A stretch of 27,271 bases of DNA from contig DBIU01000105.1 in NCBI GenBank assembly GCA_002304735.1, positions 3,169 through 30,439 on the forward strand, given 5' to 3'. This DNA comes from Ruminococcaceae bacterium UBA794 (GTDB taxonomy: Bacteria > Bacillota > Clostridia > Oscillospirales > Ruminococcaceae). The notes under the pieces were generated by a model. The model was not told the DNA's origin. It made no database searches and saw nothing but the letters and a program-made list of their open reading frames with translations. Below, piece by piece: positions 1 through 6,913 of the stretch (its first letter is position 1; every line of letters starts with the position of its first letter). The position numbers were made by a program, and so were the translations under genes.

Positions 1-315
1 GTTTATCTCCTTGTTTTCAAGAGCTTCTTTACAGTCGCTTATATTATCAGCAATATTTACTGAATAACCGTATTCAGAAGAATCATTTTCAAAAACTGAT
101 TTTATTCTGTCCGCTGATTCTTCAAAATCAAAAGCTATTGTATACGATTTTTCCTGAGCTTCATTCATAACTGATACGGATATCTGGGCGGCAAATATAA
201 ATATTGCCGGATAAAGCAGCAGAGGAACAACAAGCATTATTATTATCGTTTTCTTATCCCTGAATATATCAAGCAGTTCCTTTTTATAAAGTGAAGCTGT
301 TATTTTAAAATTCAT
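1..315 (-). CDS. ABC-2 type exporter permease, NatB-like (N-terminal part only)
   Basis: This is the first 105 residues of a membrane protein that runs off the left edge of the window. It starts MNFKITASLYKKELLDIFRD, followed by a hydrophobic helix at about residues 23-46 and then a soluble segment. That plan (short cytosolic arm with KELLDIFRDKK, one helix, large extracytoplasmic domain) is typical of NatB-type permeases of sodium or drug ABC exporters. Its ATG at 313-315 lies inside the end of the upstream ATPase gene (11-bp overlap), so the two are translationally coupled subunits of one transporter. The substrate cannot be told from this fragment. The DNA is strongly AT-rich, unlike the rest of the window. 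Confidence 0.8.
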   Translation of the reverse strand, partial: MNFKITASLYKKELLDIFRDKKTIIIMLVVPLLLYPAIFIFAAQISVSVMNEAQEKSYTIAFDFEESADRIKSVFENDSSEYGYSVNIADNISDCKEALENKEIN

Positions 316-1108
316 CAAATATACCCTCCTTTTTTGTAAGACTTATAAATGTTTCACGAAGATTTGATGAACCTGTAAGATTTTTAAGCTGTGAAGGCGT
401 ACCCTGAGCAATGATTTTTCCCTTATGTATCATTATTATCCTGTCACAGAGAAATTCTGCCTCCTCCATATAATGAGTTGAATATATAACTGTTCTGCCC
501 TTGCTTTTTTCATTCTTCATAAATCTTATTATCGAATCAGAACTTATTATATCAAGTCCAAGAGTCGGTTCATCAAATATATATATATCAGGGCTGTGTA
601 TAAGACATCTTGCAATTGATGCACGCTGAGTCTGACCGGTTGAGAGCTTTTCTATACGGTTGTCACAGAAATCCTTCATATTAAGAACTCTGAATATCTC
701 CTCAGATTTTTTTTCTGTTTCCTCCGGTGACATACCGTATATACTGCCGAATATTTTTAAAATTTCCCTTATGCTCATTCTTGCATAAAGTTTTGTATTT
801 CCTGAAAGATATCCGATATGTTTTTTTATTTCTGTTTTATCTGATATAATATTTCCGCTGTTTCCGTAAACAGTTATTTTTCCCTCGTCAGGAGTCATAA
901 GACTTGCTGTTATACGCAAAAGAGTTGTTTTTCCCGCACCGTTAGGCCCTAATATACCAAGAATTTCACCGTCACCAGCTTCAAATGATATATGGTCAAC
1001 CGCATAAAATTCTGATTTTGTTGAAATTCTGCTGAAAAAGGAAATTTTTCTGTCTGCCGGCTTTTCATTTCGTGTAAAGACCTTGCATATATTATCTGCC
1101 TTTATCAA
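305..1108 (-). CDS. ABC transporter ATP-binding protein, NatA-like
   Basis: This 267-residue protein is a cytosolic ATPase that powers the permease encoded next to it. Visible motifs are Walker A GPNGAGKT (54-61), signature LSTGQ (155-159), Walker B IYIFDE (175-180) and the H-loop histidine at 212 (STHYMEEAE). The stretch IGYLSGNTKLYARMSIREIL (99-118) resembles the NatA/antibiotic-exporter branch rather than importers. The start is taken as TTG at 1108 because a GGAG sits 8 bases upstream; no ATG fits better. A convincing promoter lies on the same strand at 1160-1188. The gene overlaps the permease by 11 bp. Family assignment is firm; sodium export specifically is only a guess. Codon use is AT-rich (ATA, AGA), unlike genes after about 2000. 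Confidence 0.9.
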   Translation of the reverse strand: MIKADNICKVFTRNEKPADRKISFFSRISTKSEFYAVDHISFEAGDGEILGILGPNGAGKTTLLRITASLMTPDEGKITVYGNSGNIISDKTEIKKHIGYLSGNTKLYARMSIREILKIFGSIYGMSPEETEKKSEEIFRVLNMKDFCDNRIEKLSTGQTQRASIARCLIHSPDIYIFDEPTLGLDIISSDSIIRFMKNEKSKGRTVIYSTHYMEEAEFLCDRIIMIHKGKIIAQGTPSQLKNLTGSSNLRETFISLTKKEGIFDEF

Positions 1109-1159
1109 TTTTTATTCTCCTTTTCTTTATTATAATTGTATTGCTGTCAACATGACATC

Positions 1160-1188
1160 ATTATATCATAATAAGAAAATTTTATCAA
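1160..1188 (-). promoter_or_regulatory. Sigma-A type promoter of the ABC exporter operon
   Basis: Read on the minus strand, TTGATA (1188-1183) is followed after exactly 17 bases by TATAAT (1165-1160). The ATPase start codon is about 50 bases downstream. A second TTGACA-like and TATAAT-like pair closer to the gene is only 10 bases apart and does not form a promoter. Confidence 0.65.
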
Positions 1189-1308
1189 TAAAAACCTTAT
1201 GTTATTTATTAAATCATTGCGAATTATGTCGTTTTTACAGCAATTTTCACATATTTTATAATAAATTTTACAAAAATATATCCGATTGTTAAAACTCAAA
1301 AAAAAGTG

Positions 1309-1337
1309 TTGACAAAATGCTTTGCATCTGATATAAT
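1309..1337 (+). promoter_or_regulatory. Consensus promoter of tRNA-Leu
   Basis: TTGACA at 1309-1314 and TATAAT at 1332-1337 are both perfect matches to the vegetative sigma-factor consensus, with a 17-base spacer. The tRNA begins 55 bases after the -10 box, which fits a stable-RNA promoter. Confidence 0.9.
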
Positions 1338-1392
1338 TAATAACCGTGAGAGGTACACAAAACAAATTAATCTCACAGAAAATAAAATATAT

Positions 1393-1476
1393 GCGAGTGT
1401 GCTGGAATTGGCAGACAGGCACGTTTGAGGGGCGTGTGTCTTTGGCGTACGGGTTCAAGTCCCGTCACTCGCACCA
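1393..1476 (+). tRNA. tRNA-Leu (anticodon GAG)
   Basis: The acceptor arms GCGAGTG (1393-1399) and CACTCGC (1466-1472) pair perfectly and are followed by discriminator A and an encoded CCA (1474-1476). The D-loop has AATTGGCAGA. The anticodon stem CACGT/GCGTG encloses the loop TTGAGGG, giving anticodon GAG (reads CUC/CUU). A long variable arm (TGTCTTTGGCGT) marks a class II tRNA, and the T-arm is ACGGG-TTCAAGT-CCCGT. At 84 nt the length is normal for tRNA-Leu. It has its own promoter and terminator. Confidence 0.97.
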
Positions 1477-1478
1477 GT

Positions 1479-1515
1479 AAAAAAGAGTTTGATTTTTTCA
1501 GACTCTTTTTTATTT
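1479..1515 (+). terminator. Rho-independent terminator of tRNA-Leu
   Basis: The arms AAAAGAGTTTGA and TCAGACTCTTTT form a hairpin with one G-U pair around a short T-rich loop. The downstream arm runs into a T tract (TCTTTTTTATTTTT), placed directly after the tRNA CCA end. Confidence 0.8.
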
Positions 1516-1522
1516 TTATATA

Positions 1523-1551
1523 TTGACATTTTTAATCGAATGCTGTATAAT
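1523..1551 (+). promoter_or_regulatory. Consensus promoter of the Ter operon
   Basis: TTGACA (1523-1528) and TATAAT (1546-1551) are separated by 17 bases, a perfect vegetative promoter. It lies about 80 bases upstream of terD and is the only good promoter seen before the four-gene cluster, so it probably drives all of it. A consensus promoter for a stress module suggests either constitutive expression or a repressor not recognisable here. Confidence 0.88.
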
Positions 1552-1564
1552 CAAATTGTAAAAA

Positions 1565-1609
1565 CGATACAAAAATATTCCGTCACATATGGTATCGCTT
1601 TTATTTTAT
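1565..1609 (+). promoter_or_regulatory. Inverted repeat in the terD leader, attenuator-like
   Basis: CGATAC (1565-1570) and GTATCG (1592-1597) are complementary with a 21-base loop, and the second arm is followed by a T-rich stretch (CTTTTATTTTAT). It would sit in the 5' leader just after the predicted transcription start. The stem is only 6 bp, so a weak attenuator, an operator, or chance are all possible. Confidence 0.3.
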
Positions 1610-1629
1610 GACGGAGAAAGGGCTTTATT

Positions 1630-2223
1630 ATGGCAATAAATCTTAAAAAAGGACAGAAAGTAGACCTTACTAAAACTAATCCGGGTCTTACAAAAATTAT
1701 GGTAGGTCTTGGCTGGGATACAAACAAGTATGACGGCGGTGCAGATTTCGACCTTGACGCTTCTGCTTTCCTCCTCGGCGAAAACGGCCGTGCAAATTCA
1801 GAAGCTGATTTCGTATTCTATGGTAACCAGAAACACGCAAGCGAAAGCGTTATCCACTGCGGCGACAACAAAACCGGTGAGGGTGAAGGCGATGATGAAC
1901 AGATTCTTGTTGACCTCTCAAAAGTTCCGGCAGAAATCAGCAAAATTGCTTTTACAGTTACAATTTACGATTATGAAACAAGAAAACAGAACTTCGGTCA
2001 GGTTTCAAACTCCTACGTCCGCGTTGTCAAAATCGACAATCCCGACGACCAAAACGGCGAGGAGGTTCTCCGCTTCGACCTTGTTGAGGATTTCTCCATC
2101 GAAACCGCGCTCGTTGTCTGCGAAATTTACCGCTACAACGGCGATTGGAAGTTCAGCGCGGTTGCAGCGGGCTATCAAGGCGGTCTTGAAGCGCTTTGCC
2201 GCAACTATGGAGTAAACGTATAA
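1630..2223 (+). CDS. terD: TerD family stress/tellurium-resistance protein
   Basis: This 197-residue protein spans the whole TerD domain at normal family length. It opens with the classic [20 protein letters not shown] and keeps the acidic calcium-binding stretch [13 protein letters not shown] (about 37-49), FYGNQKH, and a C-terminal [20 protein letters not shown]. TerD proteins are cytoplasmic calcium-binding beta-sandwich proteins of the tellurite/phage/stress Ter system; their exact biochemistry is unsettled. The start is fixed by GGAGAAAG (1613-1620) before the ATG. It is first in an operon with a second TerD-domain gene, a YceG-type gene and telA. Codon use changes inside the gene: before about 2000 it prefers GCA, ACA, TCA and AGA; after that GCG, CGC and GTC, as in the downstream genes. 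Confidence 0.95.
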   Translation: MAINLKKGQKVDLTKTNPGLTKIMVGLGWDTNKYDGGADFDLDASAFLLGENGRANSEADFVFYGNQKHASESVIHCGDNKTGEGEGDDEQILVDLSKVPAEISKIAFTVTIYDYETRKQNFGQVSNSYVRVVKIDNPDDQNGEEVLRFDLVEDFSIETALVVCEIYRYNGDWKFSAVAAGYQGGLEALCRNYGVNV

Positions 2224-2254
2224 CATTATATCACGTTCTTGGGGGGGCGACGTT

Positions 2255-3484
2255 CTGAACGCAAATATCAATCAAATACCGGACGGCGCACTTCCCGGAG
2301 CGGAAATCACGCTGCCTGCGGGTGAATTTCAAGGACCCGTTGTTATAACAAAGCCGCTGACTGTCGTCGGAAATAATACGACAATCTGGGCGAAAAAGGG
2401 CGTCGTTATCGAGATAAAATCGCCCGGCGTCACAATCAAAAACATTCGCGCGGAGCTTACCGAGAGCGGCGAAACAGACTGTGCGATAAGGTCGTTCTTC
2501 CCCGCGAGCGCGGAAAATGTCGAGGTTCTCGGAAGCGTTTCGGGATTTGGTTCGGAGGACGGCTTTTTCGACGTGCCGAGGACTATTGATATCGGGGAAT
2601 TTCTCGCGGACGCGGATAATTCGTTTACGATGACGGTAAACGTCCCCGAAGATACCGAAATTATCTGCGATATCAGAGAAATCGAGATTGCTCCGAAAGC
2701 GCTCCCCGCGGGACGAAACGACGTTAAAATCACCGTCCGAGGGATATCCGAAAAAACGCTTCTTTATGCGGAAATTCTGTTTAAGACGCATTTTACGAGG
2801 AGAGTTTACGTTATGGGAAAGCCGAAATCGGGCGTTCCCGCCGCGGTCAATAAATGCGTTTATACAGCGCCGGAACGCGATTTGTCGCAGCCCGCGCCAA
2901 AACCCGCCGAACCGCAGGAAAGCGACGTTGTTTCAATGACGAACAGCGCGGACAAGTCCCTTCCGCCTCTCGAAATTCAAAAAGGACAGCGGATTTCGCT
3001 TTCGGGATATCTCGGGACAGAGTTTTCGATTTGGTTCTCCTGCGAAAAACCGCAGGGAATGGATATCGACCCGTATGTGTTCCTGCTCGATGAAAACGAC
3101 CGCGCGATAAGCGACGAATATCTCGTTTTCTTCGGCAACGAAAGCTCTCCGAACGGCGAAGCAAAATACTTCCCGAACGACGGGCATATCGAGATTAATC
3201 TTTCAAAAATTGATTACAGAGTGAAGAAAATCACGCTCGCCTATTCAATTTACGCGGGCGGAACCACGCAGAATTTTTCCCTCGCGAGAAATCCGCGCGT
3301 GTCGCTCAGAACTGACTCCGAGCGCCTTTCGTTTATGATGAACGGGCTTTCAAAGGAAACCACGGCGGTTGCGCTCGAAATATACATATATAAGGGCGAA
3401 TGGAAGCTTTCGGTTGTCGGAAGCGGATATTTCAGCGGTATGGCGAAGCTTTGCGGCTGCTTCGGCATACAGGTTGAGGAATAA
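2255..3484 (+). CDS. TerD-domain protein with N-terminal beta-helix-like segment; start codon unclear
   Basis: The open frame runs from at least 2225 to the TAA at 3484. The C-terminal part (about residues 239-408) is a TerD domain: LEIQKGQRISLSGYL, GMDIDPYVFLLDENDRAIS, FFGNESSPNGE and a closing EIYIYKGEWKLSVVGSGYFSG. The first 65 residues (ITLPAGEFQGPVVITKPL, then VVGNNTTIWAKKG and VVIEIKSPGVTIKNI) read like the rungs of a right-handed beta-helix of the pectate-lyase-like type. A middle beta-rich stretch and a Pro/Ala linker (APKPAEPQES) join them. No ATG, GTG or TTG opens this frame before residue 107 (GTG at 2573), where starting would delete the helix part. CTG at 2255, seven bases after a run of seven Gs, is the best candidate; ATT/ATA at 2225-2230, or an indel in the G run, are alternatives. 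The gene lies 31 bp after terD, in the same operon. Confidence 0.75.
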   Translation: MNANINQIPDGALPGAEITLPAGEFQGPVVITKPLTVVGNNTTIWAKKGVVIEIKSPGVTIKNIRAELTESGETDCAIRSFFPASAENVEVLGSVSGFGSEDGFFDVPRTIDIGEFLADADNSFTMTVNVPEDTEIICDIREIEIAPKALPAGRNDVKITVRGISEKTLLYAEILFKTHFTRRVYVMGKPKSGVPAAVNKCVYTAPERDLSQPAPKPAEPQESDVVSMTNSADKSLPPLEIQKGQRISLSGYLGTEFSIWFSCEKPQGMDIDPYVFLLDENDRAISDEYLVFFGNESSPNGEAKYFPNDGHIEINLSKIDYRVKKITLAYSIYAGGTTQNFSLARNPRVSLRTDSERLSFMMNGLSKETTAVALEIYIYKGEWKLSVVGSGYFSGMAKLCGCFGIQVEE

Positions 3485-3503
3485 ATTAAGGGAGATAAAA
3501 ATA

Positions 3504-5681
3504 ATGGCTTTGCGAGAGTTTACGAGATATGTCGGCTACGACAGCTCAGACAGCTTTCGGGGATTTCTGATACAGCAGTTTGCGGCTTCTCAGAAAGGCG
3601 GGTTGTTCTTTCGGGAAAAACTTCCGATGGCGACAACCTCCGAAATAACCGCGGCGGCGGCTTATACCGCGGCAAGCTTCGATAAGGCGGAGGATTTACA
3701 AAAGTCTATCGAAATGTGGCTTAATTCCGCAAATGTTCCGTGCAGCGGAGCGGCGCTTGCCGAGATTATGGCGAAGGCTGTCGAGGACTGCGGCGCTAAC
3801 AAAAAAAATACTTATTTCGTGCTTCTGTGCTGGCTGATAAAATACCTCGGCGCAAGACCCTCGCGTTTGCTCTACATCGGCGCGCCGTCGCTTCGCGAGC
3901 TGTATTTTCTGCTTATGATGCAGGCGGCGGGAGTTACAATCACACTTGTGAGCTACGGTCTGGACGCGGATTACGCAAAGCTTGCGTTCAAGGACAGAAT
4001 TACCGTGAAATCGGGCAGGGAAAACGCGCCTATTCAGATTGATTTCAGCAAGGTTGACCTGTCGCTTGAAGCGAAACTCGCCGAAATGCGCGCGGAGGAA
4101 GAACAGGCAAGCGGGCTTGTAAAACGGCTTTCCACAACGGCTGCGGGCATTTTCGAGGACTTCCTCCGCGACAGAAAAACCCGCGTTATTCAAGATAATG
4201 GGGTTTACACGGAGGACGGCGAAATCCCCGTTTACTGCGCAGCAATGCTCGGTTTTGACGACGACGTTGTGTACACGAATATGCTCGTGAAGTTCAAGGA
4301 AAGCTTCGCGGGACTGAAAAAACAGCTTATCTTTATCGAAAAAACGCTCTCAAATCCAAACGCGGAGGAGGTTAAGGCACTCGGCGCGGTGACGAGGACA
4401 AGCACTGAAGCGATGATTGACGCGCTTGCGCTTTCAATTAATCTTAACGGCGACAGAACGCGAACGGCGCTCGCCCGAAACGCGCTTCGAGAAGTGCTTT
4501 CCGGTATTGAAACGGCAAATCAAACCGTTGTGCTGAATTACGCGAATAAGCTGATAACGTGGCTTTATCGCTGCACTCAGGCAAGAAAATATTCCGTCAG
4601 ATACGAGGATATTCCGGTTGTTTTGTATTACGGAGATATTTCACAGAGCGAGGTGTATTTCCTCAATTTTATGTCGCGATGCGGGTTCGACGTAATTTAC
4701 ATCTCCCCTAACCTCAACAACGCAGAGCTTGTTATCTCGAAAAATCTCGATGGAAGAATACAGCTTTTCGAGCTTCCGCAAAGCCGTGAGAGCGGCTCTT
4801 ACCCCGCGAAAGCCGTCAAGATGAAGGTCGCGACTATCGCATATTCCGCGGAACGCGAGCTTGATACAAAGCTTTACGGCGGCGATACGGGAATTTACCG
4901 AAATTTTCAGTTCCCGAACAGTCAGAGCGTTACGCTGCGCACGACTTTTGAGGAAATCGACATTCTCTGGAAAGAAGAAGCGCGCTTCCGTCAAGGCTTT
5001 TCAACGTCGGGAAATCTCGTTTCAGTGCCGAATATTTTCGCGAAAATAAGCGGAGTTGAGGACGAAAATCTCGATAAATACTGGGACGATGTGCGCAGAA
5101 AGCTTACTCCCGAAACCATTCTTATCGAGAATAAGCCGCATAAAAACGAGCAAACGCCCGATATTTCCGCTTATCGGCAATTCTACCGAAACGGCGAAAT
5201 CGACGCGGAAAAGCTCAAAAACAGCCCACTGAACAAATACAGCTTCCTCCCCGACAGGATTCAGGATATGCTGTTTTACAAGCTTCAGGAGGCTTGTTCG
5301 TCGGGATTTCTGAAGCTTTCGGGCGACGAGCTTATGTGCGCGGTTATTCACTACGGACTGAGCTTTGGACGTGATTTTTTGCAGATTATTCAGCGCTTCG
5401 ACTTCACGCGGAAAATTCCGAAGCTAATCTATATCGACGCTATTGAAGATACGTTCACGCTTCAAGAGTGCGTTCAAATCGTCTTGTGCAATTTAATCGG
5501 ATTTGACGTGCTGATTTACACGCCGTCCGGTTATAAAAACCTCGAAACATACGTCAAAAACGACGCTTTCGAGGAGCATATAATGAACAGGTTTATGTAC
5601 AACGTAGAGGTTCCGAAATTCAAAATACCCTCTGAGGAAAAGAACGGCGGTTTTTTCGGAAAGCTGTTCGGGAAACACTAA
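3504..5681 (+). CDS. YceG-type protein of Ter/TelA stress clusters (PF14266-like)
   Basis: This 725-residue soluble protein resembles Bacillus YceG, described in the family literature as a putative component of a Ter-linked biosynthetic module; no activity is established. The frame is open further upstream, but the ATG at 3504 is preceded by AAGGGAGA (3489-3495) and gives the expected N-terminus MALREFTRYVGYDSS. I see three copies of one pattern, a beta-strand with hydrophobic helix and second strand: about 119-153 (RLLYIGAPSLRELYFLLMM), 369-404 (PVVLYYGDISQSEVYFLNFM) and 638-677 (PKLIYIDAIEDTFTLQECV). Helical, charged linkers separate them. It ends with a Gly/Phe/Lys tail (GGFFGKLFGKH), possibly membrane- or partner-binding. 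It sits 19 bp after the TerD fusion and 32 bp before telA. There is no signal peptide or transmembrane helix. Confidence 0.8.
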   Translation: MALREFTRYVGYDSSDSFRGFLIQQFAASQKGGLFFREKLPMATTSEITAAAAYTAASFDKAEDLQKSIEMWLNSANVPCSGAALAEIMAKAVEDCGANKKNTYFVLLCWLIKYLGARPSRLLYIGAPSLRELYFLLMMQAAGVTITLVSYGLDADYAKLAFKDRITVKSGRENAPIQIDFSKVDLSLEAKLAEMRAEEEQASGLVKRLSTTAAGIFEDFLRDRKTRVIQDNGVYTEDGEIPVYCAAMLGFDDDVVYTNMLVKFKESFAGLKKQLIFIEKTLSNPNAEEVKALGAVTRTSTEAMIDALALSINLNGDRTRTALARNALREVLSGIETANQTVVLNYANKLITWLYRCTQARKYSVRYEDIPVVLYYGDISQSEVYFLNFMSRCGFDVIYISPNLNNAELVISKNLDGRIQLFELPQSRESGSYPAKAVKMKVATIAYSAERELDTKLYGGDTGIYRNFQFPNSQSVTLRTTFEEIDILWKEEARFRQGFSTSGNLVSVPNIFAKISGVEDENLDKYWDDVRRKLTPETILIENKPHKNEQTPDISAYRQFYRNGEIDAEKLKNSPLNKYSFLPDRIQDMLFYKLQEACSSGFLKLSGDELMCAVIHYGLSFGRDFLQIIQRFDFTRKIPKLIYIDAIEDTFTLQECVQIVLCNLIGFDVLIYTPSGYKNLETYVKNDAFEEHIMNRFMYNVEVPKFKIPSEEKNGGFFGKLFGKH

Positions 5682-5713
5682 GCGTTTTACGCTGAATAAG
5701 AAAGGAAAAAGTT

Positions 5714-6880
5714 ATGGGATTACAGTTTACTCCGGGCGCAACACAGGCACAGCCGCAGGTTGTTGAAACAACGGGCGAGGTAGTTACTTCGGCGGCTTCG
5801 GACGCCGCTCTCGACGCGAAAATCGAGGAAGTGAAAAACTTCAACATTGTTGTCAAGACCGATGAAATCAAGCAGCAGCTCGCTTCAAGCGATGAGATTG
5901 ACAAGCTCGTTTCCACAATCAACGTAAACGACAGCTCGACAATCGTTAAGTTCGGCGCGGAGGCGGCTGATGAAATTTCAAAGGCTTCCGACCAGGTTCT
6001 CAACTCGATGAGCCTCGCGCAGATTAACGATACCGGCAATATGATGAAGGCGCTCGCCAACATTATGGACCAGTTCGATATCGACGAAATCAAGGACGAC
6101 AAGCCCGGCTTCTTCGGCAGCCTTAAGAAAAAGCTTGAGAAAATCCTCAATAAGTACGATACGATGGGCAAGGATATCGACAAAATCTACGTTCAGCTCA
6201 AGCAGTATGAGAACGAAATCGACGCCGCAAACAAGAAGCTTGACACAATGTACGACGCAAATCTCGGCTATTATCAGCAGCTTGTAAAGTATATTATGGC
6301 AGGCGAACAGGGCGTTCGCGAGCTTGACGCATATATTGAAGAATATCAGAAGAAGGTTGCAGAAAATCCCGAGGACGGAACAATCCGTATGGATTTGTCG
6401 AACCTTCAGCAGATGCGCGAAATCCTCGACCAGCGCGTTATGGACCTCAAGGTTGCCGAAAATGTCGCGCTTCAGTCTGTTCCTATGCTTAAGACAATGG
6501 AATATTCCAACCTCAACCTCGTTAGAAAAATCAACTCCGCGTTCATCATCACTATGCCCGTGTTCAAGCAGGCTCTCGCGCAGGCGATTATGCTTAAGCG
6601 CCAGAAAATTCAGGCTGAGAGTATGAAGGCTCTTGACGAAAAGACCAACGAAATGCTCATAAAGAACGCACAGAACACTGTTGAGCAGTCGAAAATGGTT
6701 GCCGCGATGGCTTCCTCATCGTCAATCAAGGTTGAAACGCTCCAGCAGACATGGCAGACTATCGTCAACGGTATCGACGAGGTTCAGGCTATTCAGGACC
6801 AAGCCCGCGAAAAGCGCAAGACCGACGCTGTCGCACTCGAGCAGATTAAGGCTGACTACAAAAAGCGTATGAAGGCATAA
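5714..6880 (+). CDS. telA: Toxic anion resistance protein, TelA/KlaA family
   Basis: This 388-residue, largely helical protein has the family core: a long heptad-rich region from about 100 to 350 containing LKKKLEKILNKYDTMGKDI, ENEIDAANKKLDTMYDANL, NLQQMREILDQRVMDLKVAE and LVRKINSAFIITMPVFKQAL. TelA/YceH proteins are associated with tellurite and antimicrobial-peptide tolerance and usually lie beside TerD genes; their mechanism is not known. The first 35 residues are low-complexity and probably flexible. GAAAGGAAAA ends 4 bases before the ATG at 5714. Length is normal for the family. It is last in the Ter operon, immediately followed by a strong terminator. Confidence 0.92.
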   Translation: MGLQFTPGATQAQPQVVETTGEVVTSAASDAALDAKIEEVKNFNIVVKTDEIKQQLASSDEIDKLVSTINVNDSSTIVKFGAEAADEISKASDQVLNSMSLAQINDTGNMMKALANIMDQFDIDEIKDDKPGFFGSLKKKLEKILNKYDTMGKDIDKIYVQLKQYENEIDAANKKLDTMYDANLGYYQQLVKYIMAGEQGVRELDAYIEEYQKKVAENPEDGTIRMDLSNLQQMREILDQRVMDLKVAENVALQSVPMLKTMEYSNLNLVRKINSAFIITMPVFKQALAQAIMLKRQKIQAESMKALDEKTNEMLIKNAQNTVEQSKMVAAMASSSSIKVETLQQTWQTIVNGIDEVQAIQDQAREKRKTDAVALEQIKADYKKRMKA

Positions 6881-6885
6881 AAATC

Positions 6886-6909
6886 GGGCGGGTTTTCCCC
6901 GCCCTTTTT
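6886..6909. terminator. Bidirectional rho-independent terminator
   Basis: GGGCGGG (6886-6892), a TTTT loop and CCCGCCC (6898-6904) form a GC-rich hairpin followed by TTTTT on the plus strand. On the minus strand the same hairpin is followed by GATTTTT. It lies between the convergent ends of telA (6880) and the aminopeptidase gene (6914) and can serve both. Confidence 0.9.
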
Positions 6910-6913
6910 GCTG

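Noticed and set aside
1108..1151. TTGACA and TATAAT closer to the ABC ATPase gene on the minus strand
   Set aside because: The two boxes are only 10 bases apart, too close for a promoter; the pair at 1160-1188 has correct spacing.
1147..1458. 103-codon minus-strand ORF across the tRNA-Leu region
   Set aside because: It overlaps a complete tRNA with promoter, has no ribosome site, and its product is Cys/Phe/Asn-rich low-quality sequence.
1552..1629. yybP-ykoY manganese riboswitch before terD
   Set aside because: The leader is only about 70 bases and lacks the conserved loops; only a weak 6-bp inverted repeat is present.
2231..2791. Long minus-strand ORFs opposite the TerD fusion gene
   Set aside because: Arg/Ser-rich shadow frames created by the high GC third positions of the real gene; no ribosome site.
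3369..3503. Upstream extension of the YceG-type gene
   Set aside because: It lies inside the TerD-domain coding region; the ATG at 3504 has a good ribosome site and gives the family N-terminus.
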